A stretch of DNA of 64,000 bases from an uncultured Flavobacteriaceae bacterium. GTDB taxonomy: Bacteria; Bacteroidota; Bacteroidia; Flavobacteriales; Flavobacteriaceae. The position numbers and the translations under genes are program-made. The stretch lies in contig CANLUH010000002.1 of the NCBI GenBank assembly GCA_947494205.1, positions 414,109 to 478,108 on the forward strand. Direction: 5' to 3'. Shown here piece by piece: positions 55,398-64,000 of the stretch (position 1 is the stretch's first letter; each line of letters begins with the position of its first letter). The notes beneath the pieces were generated by a model. That model saw only the letters and a program-made list of their open reading frames with translations, had not been told where the DNA came from and made no database searches.

Positions 55398-57299
55398 ATG
55401 AAAAAACAAGCATTTGCTTCGGTATTCGCTGGAATACTTTTAGTAGGATGTAATTCTACTAAATCGGCAACAAAAGCGGTTAGTGATTTGGCAATTAGTA
55501 ATCCTATAGAAACAACTATAGATTTAACAAATGTTACAGACGATAAAGCTCCTGTAACTATTAATCCAGGGCGCTTTACTTCGGAAACTGTTACTTACAG
55601 ATTACCGAGAGTTGTACAAGGAACGTATTCTGTAAGCGACTTCGGAAAGTATATAGACGGCTTTAAAGCCCTAAATTACAAAGGAGAAGAATTACCAGTA
55701 GAAAAAGTGGATACAAATACTTGGACCATTAGTAATGCTGTTAGTTTAGATAAAATAGAATATTTAGTAAACGATACATTCGATACCGAAATTAACGGAG
55801 GTATTGGTGGAGATGCGCCTTTTTCGCCATCTGGAACGAATATTGAACCAACAAACTACGTATTAAACCTTCATGGATTTATTGGATATTTCGATTCTTT
55901 AAAGAACAACCAATACAAGTTAGATGTTAGCGCACCAGCTACTATGGTAAGAACATCTGCTTTAGAAGAAACAGGAGTAAAGTCTAGTGCAGACGGAAGA
56001 TCATTAACGTCTAGCTATTTTGCACCTCGTTATTTTGACATTACAGATAATCCAATGTTTTACGGGGAATTAGATGTAGAAGAATTTCAAGTAGGAGATA
56101 TTAAAATTGTACTAAGTGTGTATTCACCTAATAAAAAACATTCAGCAGAGAAAATTAAAGCTGTAATGGAAAAAATGATGAAGGCCCAAAAAACATACTT
56201 AGGAGATATTAATAGTACAGCACGTTACGATATTTACTTATACTTGGCAGGGCAGAATGAAGGTGCGCCTAAAGGGTTCGGTGCTTTAGAACACCATACT
56301 TCTACAGTAGTAGTATTACCAGAAGCTATGCCAGATGACGCTTTAGCAGAAAGCATGATAGATGTTGTATCTCATGAGTTTTTTCATATTGTAACACCAT
56401 TAAGTGTACATTCTGAAGATGTTCATTATTTCGATTATAACCAACCTACATTCTCTAAACATTTATGGATGTATGAAGGTGTAACAGAATACTTTGCTAC
56501 ATTATTTCAAGTAGATCAAGGATTAGTTACAGAAGACGAATTTTACTCTAAAGTAATGGGTAAAATTAAAACGGCTGCTGGAATGAATGATTCTATGAGT
56601 TTCACAGAAATGAGTGAAAATGTTCTAGATGAACCTTATGCACCACAATACTTTAATGTTTACCAAAAAGGAGCATTAATTGGGATGTGTATAGATATTA
56701 TAATGCGTGAAGAGAGTAATGGTAATAGAGGTATTTTATCTTTAATGAAAGAATTATCGCTTAAATACGGGAAAAACAAGCCATTTGTAGATGATAACAT
56801 TATCGCTGAAATTACAGCAATGACTTATCCTTCTGTTGGTGAATTTTTAAACACACACGTTGTTGGTGGTACACCAATAGATTATAATGCATTCTTTGCA
56901 AAAGCTGGATTAGAAATAGGAGAAGCTAAAGTAAAAACAAATTACATTCAAAATGATGGAGCTTTAATCTTTACACCAAATCAAGCAGCAGGAACTATTG
57001 CGTTTTCTGAAGCAGTAAAGAATAATAGTTTTTGGCATGAGAATGGTGTTAAACCAGGAGATATTATTAAAATTATAGAAGGTGAAGAGTTGACTATGGC
57101 AAATGCTAATCAAATACTAACTAAAGTATTTATGTGGCAACCAGGAAAAGATATCAATGTTACATTAGATAGAAATGGAGAAGAAGTTGTTGTAAAAACG
57201 AAGTTAACACAATCGTACACAACTGGATCAAGCTTAAAAGAAAGTGAAAATGCTACCGAAGCACAAAAAGCATTACGTAATGCTTGGTTAAAAGGATAG
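55398..57299 (+). CDS. M61-family metallopeptidase lipoprotein with PDZ domain
   Basis: 633-aa zinc peptidase of the M61 (glycyl aminopeptidase) family. The lipobox is LLVGC (CNSTKS), so it is membrane-anchored. A beta-sandwich N-terminal part is followed by VVSHEFFHIVTP (HExxH, zinc and catalytic Glu) and WMYEGVTEYFA (third ligand Glu). The C-terminal ~110 residues form a PDZ-like module (GVKPGDIIKIIEGEELTM). Its role is probably peptide processing or protein quality control in the envelope. It has its own promoter and terminator. Confidence 0.9.
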   Translation: MKKQAFASVFAGILLVGCNSTKSATKAVSDLAISNPIETTIDLTNVTDDKAPVTINPGRFTSETVTYRLPRVVQGTYSVSDFGKYIDGFKALNYKGEELPVEKVDTNTWTISNAVSLDKIEYLVNDTFDTEINGGIGGDAPFSPSGTNIEPTNYVLNLHGFIGYFDSLKNNQYKLDVSAPATMVRTSALEETGVKSSADGRSLTSSYFAPRYFDITDNPMFYGELDVEEFQVGDIKIVLSVYSPNKKHSAEKIKAVMEKMMKAQKTYLGDINSTARYDIYLYLAGQNEGAPKGFGALEHHTSTVVVLPEAMPDDALAESMIDVVSHEFFHIVTPLSVHSEDVHYFDYNQPTFSKHLWMYEGVTEYFATLFQVDQGLVTEDEFYSKVMGKIKTAAGMNDSMSFTEMSENVLDEPYAPQYFNVYQKGALIGMCIDIIMREESNGNRGILSLMKELSLKYGKNKPFVDDNIIAEITAMTYPSVGEFLNTHVVGGTPIDYNAFFAKAGLEIGEAKVKTNYIQNDGALIFTPNQAAGTIAFSEAVKNNSFWHENGVKPGDIIKIIEGEELTMANANQILTKVFMWQPGKDINVTLDRNGEEVVVKTKLTQSYTTGSSLKESENATEAQKALRNAWLKG

Positions 57300-57324
57300 T
57301 AAAAACGTTCTTTAAATTATATAT

Positions 57325-57355
57325 AAAAAGCCCGATGGAAAACATCGGGCTTTTT
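57325..57355 (+). terminator. Rho-independent terminator
   Basis: The 8-bp stem GCCCGATG/CATCGGGC is extended by A/T pairs, has a 5-nt loop and is followed by TTTTT. It lies about 30 bp after the M61 stop. It is the cleanest terminator in the window. Confidence 0.9.
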
Positions 57356-57441
57356 ATATTTAAGACACGAAGATTAAATATAATAACTAAATCATTATAT
57401 TTAAACTACTAAATAGTTGTAAAAATTTATCTTAAAACTGA

Positions 57442-58587
57442 ATGAAATACATTTTATCATTAATTACCTGTCTCGTTGTGTTTTCTTATACTCTAAAAGC
57501 ACAAGAAAATACTATGCAATTGGAGTTAGATTCATTATTTGCTAATGAGTTTAAAGCCCATGAGCCAGGAGGTTCTGTATTAATAAAAAAAGGAGATCAA
57601 ACGCTATTTTTAAAAAGTTACGGTCTTGCCGATTTAAAAACTAAAGAGAAAATTACCGAAAACACTATTTTTAATACCGGATCGATTTCAAAAACATTTG
57701 TGTCTAACGGTATTTTAATTCTTAATGAAAGAGATTCGTTGTCATTAGATGATAATCTCTACAAGTATTTTAATGATTTTGATAATAAAGCATTAGCAGA
57801 AAAAATAACAATTAAACATATGTTGTCTCATACTTCTGGACTTCCAGATTTAAGAGAAGTAGAGACGAATAACGACTTTTTTTTAACGGCAAAGGATAAA
57901 GAAAATTTTGAACCTTTAAAACGGGCAAAAAGTTTAGTTTTTGAGCCTGGATCAAAATACGAATACTCAAATCCAGCATATAATGGATTAGCATTAATTA
58001 TAGAAAACATAACGAATAAACCTTGGCAACAATTTATTAAAGACAATATATTTAAGCCTGCAGGTATGAAACACAGTAAAATTACTAATGGTTCGCATCC
58101 AGAATCTGGTGTAGCACACGCTTACGATAATTATTACATAAAAGGCGATAGTATTTATTACGGAGATTATTACGAAAGTGATTATGGAGAGTTTTCAACA
58201 TTTGCTGCTGCTGGAAATGGAGGTATTTGGTGCTCTATACTAGATTTAGCCAAATATGAAGATGCTATTAGAAATAATGTATTTCTTAGTGCAGAAACAA
58301 TTAAAGCATCTAGAACGGTTTATAAACCTAAAAACTGGAGTAATACATCTAAACCATATATTGGCTATAGTTGGTTTGTAGGTAAAAGAAAAGAGTCTGG
58401 TGTAGATGTGGTGTCTCATACAGGTTCGCAAGGCGGATTCACCTCTTTCTATATATCTATACCAGAAAAGGATATTCTTTTTATAGGTCTATTTAATAGA
58501 CCCACAGATAAATTTTCGGAATTAATAAAAAAATCTATTGAGTTGTTGGAAAAGAATAGCTACTTAGAAGGCTTTAAAAAAGATTAA
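57442..58587 (+). CDS. Serine beta-lactamase-like (class C/esterase) hydrolase
   Basis: 381-aa secreted penicillin-binding-protein-like enzyme. The signal peptide ends TLKAQ. The SxxK motif is S81-I-S-K84, YSN follows in KYEYSNPAYN, and HTGSQGG takes the place of the KTG box. These features define the beta-lactamase-related hydrolases, which range from D-aminopeptidases to esterases. Its last 4 bp overlap the stop of the convergent SDR gene. Confidence 0.88.
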   Translation: MKYILSLITCLVVFSYTLKAQENTMQLELDSLFANEFKAHEPGGSVLIKKGDQTLFLKSYGLADLKTKEKITENTIFNTGSISKTFVSNGILILNERDSLSLDDNLYKYFNDFDNKALAEKITIKHMLSHTSGLPDLREVETNNDFFLTAKDKENFEPLKRAKSLVFEPGSKYEYSNPAYNGLALIIENITNKPWQQFIKDNIFKPAGMKHSKITNGSHPESGVAHAYDNYYIKGDSIYYGDYYESDYGEFSTFAAAGNGGIWCSILDLAKYEDAIRNNVFLSAETIKASRTVYKPKNWSNTSKPYIGYSWFVGKRKESGVDVVSHTGSQGGFTSFYISIPEKDILFIGLFNRPTDKFSELIKKSIELLEKNSYLEGFKKD

Positions 58588-59186
58588 TCATAATAACGTA
58601 TAATTCTACCTTTATCTAATCCTTTTACACTGCGCTCATATGCCTTTATTACTTTATTCATTGGTATTGGGTTATGTCCTGGAAAATAGCTTTTATATTT
58701 CTCGTAAGCATCTTCTACCATACCTAGAGAAACAACATTAATACGATGTCCGTGTTCCATTTCTAAAGCTGCGGCCATAGCAAAACTATGTATACCTCCA
58801 TTTACCATAGCTGCACTAGTCGTTTTTGCAACGGGATCGTCTGCTAAAATACCTGTAGATAATGTTATGGAGCCTTTTGGATTTAAAAAACGTCTACCAA
58901 TTCTAACAATGTTTACTTGCCCCATGAGTTTGCTTTTTAAACCAATATAATAGTCGTCTTCGGTTAAATTATTAAAGTCGTCCCATTTGGCTTCTCCTGC
59001 AATACAGATAATGCTATCGAAAGTACCTGCTTTTTCAAATAAAGCTTCAATAGACTTACTATCTGCAATATCTACAGTGAAATCTCCAGTAGACCTTCCT
59101 GCTATTACAACATCGTCTGTTGTTTTAAAGTGTTTTGTAACTGGCGTTCCTATGGTACCGTTTCCTCCAATAATTAATATTTTCAT
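58584..59186 (-). CDS. Atypical short-chain dehydrogenase
   Basis: 200 aa. The dinucleotide-binding start ILIIGGNGTIGTPV (GxxGxxG-type) and the shape of the protein are of the SDR fold. The catalytic YxxxK is missing: the equivalent stretch is SAAMVNGGIHSF, with Ala and Asn at those positions. I recall a subgroup of uncharacterised SDRs of this type. Cofactor binding is probably kept; catalysis by the usual mechanism is doubtful. It converges with the beta-lactamase-like gene. Confidence 0.82.
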   Translation of the reverse strand: MKILIIGGNGTIGTPVTKHFKTTDDVVIAGRSTGDFTVDIADSKSIEALFEKAGTFDSIICIAGEAKWDDFNNLTEDDYYIGLKSKLMGQVNIVRIGRRFLNPKGSITLSTGILADDPVAKTTSAAMVNGGIHSFAMAAALEMEHGHRINVVSLGMVEDAYEKYKSYFPGHNPIPMNKVIKAYERSVKGLDKGRIIRYYD

Positions 59187-59381
59187 GCTGTGTTTTTAAG
59201 CAGTTAAATTGAGTACTAAAGGTAAGATAAATTTTAGCATTTATTATAATATACTTTTGTGATAATAGGTGTATATGTTAATGTAGAAATACTGATATTG
59301 CTAAAACAGATTTTTCTTATTACTAAAAGTAAATTAGCTTATAATTGTTTAACTCACTTCGTTTTATGTAAGCAACTGTTT

Positions 59382-59819
59382 TTATTCCAACTCTTCCAGT
59401 ATTCCATAGTCAATCATTTTTACTTCAAGGCCGTAACTATTAAGGCTATTATTTAGTTGTTTTATTGTTGAGTTGTTTTTAGAATCAGCTAAAGATTCAT
59501 TCCAATCAAAATAAAATATAGGTGTTTTCCAATCTTTATATTCCTGCTTTTTTAAAACAATAGTATCTTTTAGTATAAGTATTTTTCCTTCAAAACAATG
59601 AACCTGTGCAGATGTTATTTCAGTTTTGAGAGGTTTTTTCAATAGTTTACAATTGAAGTCACCTAGTGCTGATATAATTGAATCTTGACAGTAAGTATCT
59701 ATTGCAAATTGTACATACCATCTTTTTTCCTTGATAGGAATATTTGTTTTATATTTTGTGTTGAAATCACAAGACATAAATAAGGTGCAAAATACTATAG
59801 AAGTTAAAATTTTGTTCAT
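59382..59819 (-). CDS. Hypothetical lipoprotein
   Basis: 145 aa, lipobox FMSC (CDFNTKY). No recognised domain; a WYVQFAIDTYCQDSII strand-helix and YFDWNESLADSK are notable. It is the last (on the - strand) of a series of single secreted-protein genes with short related spacers. Confidence 0.6.
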   Translation of the reverse strand: MNKILTSIVFCTLFMSCDFNTKYKTNIPIKEKRWYVQFAIDTYCQDSIISALGDFNCKLLKKPLKTEITSAQVHCFEGKILILKDTIVLKKQEYKDWKTPIFYFDWNESLADSKNNSTIKQLNNSLNSYGLEVKMIDYGILEELE

Positions 59820-59861
59820 TTAATTAATGCTAACGATTTCTTGTAAGCTTAATTTCTTTTT

Positions 59862-60410
59862 TTAGCTTATAATTCGACTAACTATTTTTTTCTCTCTCCA
59901 TTTTCCATTTCTATATTCATAAATTATAATTTCTGAACTATAATCAGAATCAAATAATTTTCGAGCAATTTGAACATATGCTAAATCAAAGGTTTCATTG
60001 AATATTGGTTTAGAAATTGAGCAGTAGCCTTTTTCGCAATTAATCTCAATCCACTTCCATAATTCACGTTTAGATTTTAATGTATTGTGCTGCTCTTCTG
60101 TTATGATTTTTTTATTGAGAATTAGTTCTTTCGTTATTTTAAACGTATTAAATAATTCTTCTTGAGTCTTAAAATGCAAACTATCTGTTATATTAAGATA
60201 TTTGTTTGCTTTTTCTCCAAAGTCTAAAAAATTAGAACTTGTAAATGCTTTTTGGCTTTCAGAAATACAACTTGAAGATAAATAAGAGGCACTTTTATTT
60301 GTCAGAATTTGAGTAATTAATTCAGTTGTTTTTTTTATTTCAGTTTTAGATTCGTTTTTACAACCAAAAATCAGAATAATGATTAATAATATGTGGAATT
60401 TCGTTTTCAA
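59862..60410 (-). CDS. Hypothetical lipoprotein
   Basis: 182 aa, lipobox IFGC (CKNESK). Helical first half, then ELWKWIEINCEKGYCSISKPIFNETFDLAYVQIARKLF and a C-terminal strand (IIIYEYRNGKWREKKIV) that resembles the end of small surface proteins with a YxNGKW turn. No function assigned. It is 42 bp upstream (on its strand) of the 145-aa gene. Confidence 0.65.
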   Translation of the reverse strand: MKTKFHILLIIILIFGCKNESKTEIKKTTELITQILTNKSASYLSSSCISESQKAFTSSNFLDFGEKANKYLNITDSLHFKTQEELFNTFKITKELILNKKIITEEQHNTLKSKRELWKWIEINCEKGYCSISKPIFNETFDLAYVQIARKLFDSDYSSEIIIYEYRNGKWREKKIVSRIIS

Positions 60411-60517
60411 ATTGTAGATAACGTGTTTATATTAGTTTAGCTGTGTTATTAAGTCTCTAATTTAGTAAATACTAACCGTAAAGAAAATCTGAGAGGATTT
60501 TTAGAAGTAGGTGAGTA

Positions 60518-60550
60518 CTAGCAATGAATTATATATGGTGTTGTACACAG
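60518..60550. repeat. Cassette-boundary-like spacer motif, copy 1
   Basis: The 33 bp starting CTAGCAATGAATTA and ending GTTGTACACAG match the 33 bp at 62009-62041 at about 25 positions. It sits just after the stop of the 60557 gene on the - strand. Confidence 0.6.
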
Positions 60551-60556
60551 TAATTT

Positions 60557-61990
60557 TTAATTCAGTTTATTCAATTCAGTCTCCAATTGGTCGAGTGTAA
60601 ATTCTTTAAACTCTTTAAGTTCAAATTCTTTAGAATCAGTCATTGATTCTCCAACTGCAAGCGTTGGTTTTCCATTTGAATAACTTATCCCAATTACCTT
60701 TATTTCTTTTCCTTTAGGAATGTTTTTAAAAACTAAAACTCCGTTGTCATAAGTTCCTGTCATTATGCTTTTAATATCTTTAAATATTATTTGAATTTTG
60801 GTTTTTGAAGGATTATTAGTTTTAACAATAAAATCTGTTTTTTCGCTGTCTTCTATGTCCCAAAACTTATCACAGTTTATCCAACCCATTTCTGTTGCAG
60901 AAAACATATAGTATTCCAATGCATTCGGATCAATTTTTTGAATAGCAGTTTTTTTGTAATTCGAATATTGATTTCTAAATTTTTGTTTAAATCGATTCCA
61001 ATTAATGGAACGACTACTCGTTATTCCTAAAGTATATTCCCAATCATCTTTAATTCCTTCTTTATGTGATTTTGAATCAAAAGCAGGTGCAGATTTAAAA
61101 AGTTTTTTTGCAATTTTTAAAGCTTCTTTGTTATATTTTATTCCAATATCTTTATTTGGTTTGAAATTGAACATTTTTCCTTTTTTATCGATATTGAAAT
61201 CGAAATCAGCTCTCCAATTATTTTTGTAAAACAACATTGCTCCAATACTATCAACATTTTTTTTGTTTTCTATGTATTCCACAATAGTTTCATCTCTTCC
61301 TAAAAGCTTTATTTCATCAAAAGTTGCTGTTCTTAATGAAATCCAATATCCATAATCATATAAATCTTCTGTCATTTCAATAGGATATTCAATTTGATAT
61401 CCAATATCATCTTCAATTAAATTTAAAGTGTCAAGTTCAACAACTGTTTCTTGGGGTGATTTTGTTTCGAAGAATTTATAATCAGGAACCCAAGTTTTTA
61501 TGCTATCATTAAGTTTGAATTCATAGAACAAATCCATTTTTTTATCTAATCCATTCTTTGGAAACCCTACAACAAAAGCCTTATCTTTTTTTACAGTAAG
61601 TTTTTTGCCTTCCACTTCTGCATTGACATATATCATTCCGTTTGTTTCAAGGATTCTTTCTCCAGAAATGGTTTGTAGGTTTTCGAAAATCATATCTGTA
61701 AGGCTAAAACACTCTTTGAGTTCTATTGTGATAGATTCTTTTGGTTCTGTTCCATCTTCAAATTGAAAAGCATTAGCAGGAATATAGATAGATGTTCCTT
61801 TTTTTCCTTTTAAAATAGTTTCTTCGTTTACCTTTATTTCGAAATTTTCTGTTGTTGGTGAAAGGATTGATTTAATTTCAGAAATAGAATTGACTGGTAT
61901 ATTTCTATTCTTTTTTTTATCCGATGAGCAATTCGTAAATAACATTGAAGTTATCAAAATTCCTAAAATTAACTTAATGTTTCTTGTCAT
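60557..61990 (-). CDS. Large surface lipoprotein, Bacteroidota-specific
   Basis: 477 aa from the ATG at 61990 (lipobox FTNC, CSSDKK). The first 170 residues contain a ZU5-like pattern (KGTSIYIPANAFQFEDGTEP...SITIELKECFSLTDMIFENLQT, then MIYVNAEVEGKKLTV) that I recall in many Bacteroidota surface proteins. The C-terminal half (YMFSATEMGWINCDKFW) is also conserved in that group. Function unknown. It is one unit of the spacer-separated series. Confidence 0.75.
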   Translation of the reverse strand: MTRNIKLILGILITSMLFTNCSSDKKKNRNIPVNSISEIKSILSPTTENFEIKVNEETILKGKKGTSIYIPANAFQFEDGTEPKESITIELKECFSLTDMIFENLQTISGERILETNGMIYVNAEVEGKKLTVKKDKAFVVGFPKNGLDKKMDLFYEFKLNDSIKTWVPDYKFFETKSPQETVVELDTLNLIEDDIGYQIEYPIEMTEDLYDYGYWISLRTATFDEIKLLGRDETIVEYIENKKNVDSIGAMLFYKNNWRADFDFNIDKKGKMFNFKPNKDIGIKYNKEALKIAKKLFKSAPAFDSKSHKEGIKDDWEYTLGITSSRSINWNRFKQKFRNQYSNYKKTAIQKIDPNALEYYMFSATEMGWINCDKFWDIEDSEKTDFIVKTNNPSKTKIQIIFKDIKSIMTGTYDNGVLVFKNIPKGKEIKVIGISYSNGKPTLAVGESMTDSKEFELKEFKEFTLDQLETELNKLN

Positions 61991-62008
61991 AATCTTATTT
62001 GTGTACAA

Positions 62009-62041
62009 CTAGCAATTAATTAGACACCTTGTTGTGCATAG
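62009..62041. repeat. Cassette-boundary-like spacer motif, copy 2
   Basis: CTAGCAATTAATTA through GTTGTGCATAG, partner of the 60518 copy. Its GTTGTGCATA end is the reverse complement of TATGCACAAC, and TATGCACAACGG occurs at 62669-62680 just before the next gene, so the gene at 62069-62665 is bracketed by inverted ends. Confidence 0.6.
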
Positions 62042-62068
62042 TTATTTGTTTTTTTCAATATAATGTTT

Positions 62069-62665
62069 TTAAGTTTTTCTATCACTCAGCTTGCCATTTT
62101 TGTCAAAAGTTTTGATTATTGTTCTTCTTTTTTTGTTCTTATAAATCTCATACTCTTCCAAATTTCCATTTTCATCGTAATAATCAACTCTTTCGTAATT
62201 TAATGTCAGATTTTCGTAAAAATATTGAGCTCTCAAAGTTCCGTTTTTTCGATATTCTTTGATTTCAATCGGTTTTCCATTTTCATAAGTTCCTTCAGTT
62301 CGCTTATTTCCATTTGCATAAAAATCCGTTTCTTTTCCGTCGCAAACTTTTCCGCAATTTAGGTAATTCCAACGTTTTGAATGTAATTCATTTCCTCCAG
62401 CGAACAGAATTTTCGGAATTCGTATCGTGTCATTTTTTGTTTTTAAAGTAGTTGAGAATTGAAGTGTCCAATCCTCAGTTTCCTTAAAAACTGTTATGAG
62501 GTCGTAAGTCGAATGTGTCATATATAAAACCTCAAATTCAGGTTGAATTATTTGGTTTGAGCAGTCATCATAAAAGACCAAATTCAAGTTTTCTTTTCCA
62601 CTATTTTGGCTAAAAAACGAGAAACTTATTATTAGCAGAAAGATTGATTTTAGTACTGTTTTCAT
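62069..62665 (-). CDS. Secreted MORN-repeat protein (YwqK-like)
   Basis: 198 aa from the ATG at 62665, signal peptide ending FSFFSQ. The second half carries several MORN_2-type repeats (YANGNKRTEGTYENGKPI, YRKNGTLRAQYFYENL, YDENGNLEEYEIYKN, FDKNGKLSDRKT) as in YwqK-like proteins. Such repeats mediate contacts in bacterial toxin-immunity or surface proteins. No catalytic motif. Bracketed by related spacers. Confidence 0.72.
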   Translation of the reverse strand: MKTVLKSIFLLIISFSFFSQNSGKENLNLVFYDDCSNQIIQPEFEVLYMTHSTYDLITVFKETEDWTLQFSTTLKTKNDTIRIPKILFAGGNELHSKRWNYLNCGKVCDGKETDFYANGNKRTEGTYENGKPIEIKEYRKNGTLRAQYFYENLTLNYERVDYYDENGNLEEYEIYKNKKRRTIIKTFDKNGKLSDRKT

Positions 62666-62795
62666 AATTATGCACAACGGTTTATGTATGAAGCGTTGGG
62701 TGTTTAAAAGCACTTCTTTTCGGTTTAATACTTACTTTATTTAGCTCTTTTAAATTTAAGTTAATCAATTGTTTGTCAATTATTTATGTGCGTTG

Positions 62796-63767
62796 TTAGC
62801 GAGTGTAATTTTTTAATTTTTTCAGTTCGTTATATAATTCCTTATTCTCAATTTTATTCAAATAATATAAGTATGAAGATGTTAAAGTTTTAAATTGTCG
62901 AATTATTATCCATTCTGATTCTTTCTCATCTGATTCTTTCTCCAAAATTTCAGTTATCATAAAATAAGTTTCAGTTATTTCATTTGGCATCATCATTTTT
63001 TCATACGGATTTAAGTGCAACGAAATAGTTTCGGGATTACCTTTGTATCGCGTTATGTCGGAAGATGTTTCAGTTTTTTCTATATTAGTCTTATTGATAA
63101 GATTTAAAATTTTATTTAACGACTTTACTTTTTCATTATCGAGCTCAGATATTTTTTGATTTAATGCTTTGTCGTTTCCTTTGTTTGTGTTGTAAATTCT
63201 TATTTGTTTAAAATTATTAAGATTGAAATTGAAACTTAATAATTTTTCAAAATCAGGTTTTATTGTGGTTCTTTTTGAATTATCTAAAACATTAAACGCT
63301 ACTATTTTATCAAAACCAATTGAAGGTAAAAAACTAATTGTTATCATTCGCAAAGGAGGTTCATTTCTTTCTGTTGAAGGCATAGGAAACATATATACTA
63401 ATAATTCAACATTTGTTTCTTTAGTAATTTGCGGTTCATTGATTTTAGAAAAAGATACTTGATTAATCACTTTTTCTTTTTTTGGTATTCCGTATTCTGT
63501 AATTAATAATGATGCCTTGTTCGTATATTGCTTTAATATATTTTCAGGTACTTTTTTTGCAATAGGTTCATAAAATGAGCTCCTAATTTTGTCGTAATCT
63601 TTGTTTTTAAAAAAATACATTATTTCCAATGCTTTTTTAAAACCTTTATCTGATAGATTATCTGATTCCTTTTGAGTTTCCGTCTTAAGTTCTTTTTTTT
63701 CAATTTTAGGATTTCCAAAAGCCAAAACTATATTTGATGTGAATATTAATAATATAATATATTTCAT
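62796..63767 (-). CDS. Hypothetical secreted protein
   Basis: 323 aa with a signal peptide (SNIVLAFG). The N-terminal half (GFKKALEIMYFFKNKDYDKIRSSF) resembles the helical start of DUF3887-like periplasmic proteins, but this is only a resemblance. The remainder contains a beta-rich segment (NVELLVYMFPMPS...RMITISFLPSIGFDKIVAFNVL). It belongs to the spacer-separated series. Confidence 0.65.
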   Translation of the reverse strand: MKYIILLIFTSNIVLAFGNPKIEKKELKTETQKESDNLSDKGFKKALEIMYFFKNKDYDKIRSSFYEPIAKKVPENILKQYTNKASLLITEYGIPKKEKVINQVSFSKINEPQITKETNVELLVYMFPMPSTERNEPPLRMITISFLPSIGFDKIVAFNVLDNSKRTTIKPDFEKLLSFNFNLNNFKQIRIYNTNKGNDKALNQKISELDNEKVKSLNKILNLINKTNIEKTETSSDITRYKGNPETISLHLNPYEKMMMPNEITETYFMITEILEKESDEKESEWIIIRQFKTLTSSYLYYLNKIENKELYNELKKLKNYTR

Positions 63768-64000
63768 TTCTTGATTTTTCGTTTTTGTTCTTATACGTTG
63801 CTAACGGTCTAGTGTATGATTTCGTTGCGTGTTTAAGCATTAAAGTTAGCAAACAAATCTTAGATAGAAAATTCCGCCGGAATTTTCGTAAGTAAGCTAT
63901 AAATAGCAATGAATTATACACATCTTAAGTTAGCATTTTAATAAAAACACTAAATTAAGATATATAAATAAGAAAGCACAAAAGAGAGGATTAAGGTTAT
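63768..64000. other. Right-end intergenic region with spacer motif
   Basis: It holds TTGCTAACGGTCTAG (about 63803) and, at 63902-63921, AATAGCAATGAATTATACAC, the same core as the 60518 motif, plus a GC-rich palindrome-like TTCCGCCGGAA (about 63872). No gene is seen on the + strand; a 71-aa - strand frame overlapping the neighbouring gene is not believed. Confidence 0.5.

Noticed and set aside
63706..63921. 71-aa - strand frame at the right end
   Set aside because: It overlaps the signal-peptide end of the 62796 gene and a spacer repeat; composition is not protein-like.
59382..64000. True integron with attC sites
   Set aside because: No integrase is present in the window and the spacers do not give the canonical RYYYAAC/GTTRRRY core pair, so only a cassette-like array is claimed.
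1..64000. CRISPR arrays, rRNA, tRNA or IS elements
   Set aside because: No regularly spaced repeats, no rRNA-like conserved segments, no tRNA-like folds and no transposase frames were recognised.

Overview
The window is AT-rich, protein-dense DNA from a marine member of the Bacteroidota, most likely a Flavobacteriaceae species. The evidence is secreted proteins with type IX secretion (T9SS) sorting tails, lipoproteins with acidic residues after the lipid cysteine, DUF4249 and SusC-like TonB receptor genes, LytTR response regulators, and TTG/TAnnTTTG promoters. No rRNA, tRNA, CRISPR array, transposase or integrase was recognised.

Region 1 (1-22.7 kb, + strand) is a polysaccharide utilisation locus for a sulfated, probably xylose-containing algal glycan. 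It encodes a GH3 (cut by the window start), five S1 sulfatases, a clan GH-A hydrolase, an SGNH esterase, a GH10 xylanase, a parallel beta-helix protein, a Calx-beta lipoprotein, a GH5, a carbohydrate-binding-like protein and a XylE-like sugar/H+ symporter. Four proteins end in T9SS sorting domains. No SusC/SusD pair lies inside the window. The substrate is inferred from the enzyme mix.

Region 2 (22.8-24.8 kb) is a recombination scar. An XRE regulator abuts the 3' half of comM, whose 5' half is missing. A second, diverged 111-bp copy of the comM 3' end follows an unrecognised 243-aa gene, as if a cargo gene had been captured between two comM tails.

Region 3 (25-31.4 kb) holds the most unusual content. 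A PatA/PatG-type subtilisin (the cyanobactin maturation protease family) is followed on the same strand by two tiny unannotated genes of 49 and 43 codons. Their products share a leader beginning MNLPNQTK, carry the LPxQxxx(I/V)xR pattern of cyanobactin leaders, and have GVNAS or GANVS at the same position, resembling the PatA cleavage signal. No YcaO, PatF or other tailoring gene is visible. A TPR-histidine kinase and LytTR regulator, preceded by an unknown 219-aa protein and a possible 33-aa peptide, converge on the peptide genes.

Region 4 (32-55 kb) is mostly chromosomal housekeeping on the - strand. It includes a conserved flavobacterial protein, an MBL hydrolase, an export operon (TonB receptor, five tandem DUF4249 lipoproteins and a macroglobulin-like protein) preceded by a two-component system, and a BatA-like protein, dihydroorotase-like protein, DUF4870-like protein and esterase cluster, plus a GT2. 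Region 5 (55.4-59.2 kb) has an M61 peptidase, a serine beta-lactamase-like hydrolase and an atypical SDR. Region 6 (59.4-64 kb) is a same-strand series of single secreted or lipoprotein genes separated by related intergenic sequences, suggesting a cassette-like array.
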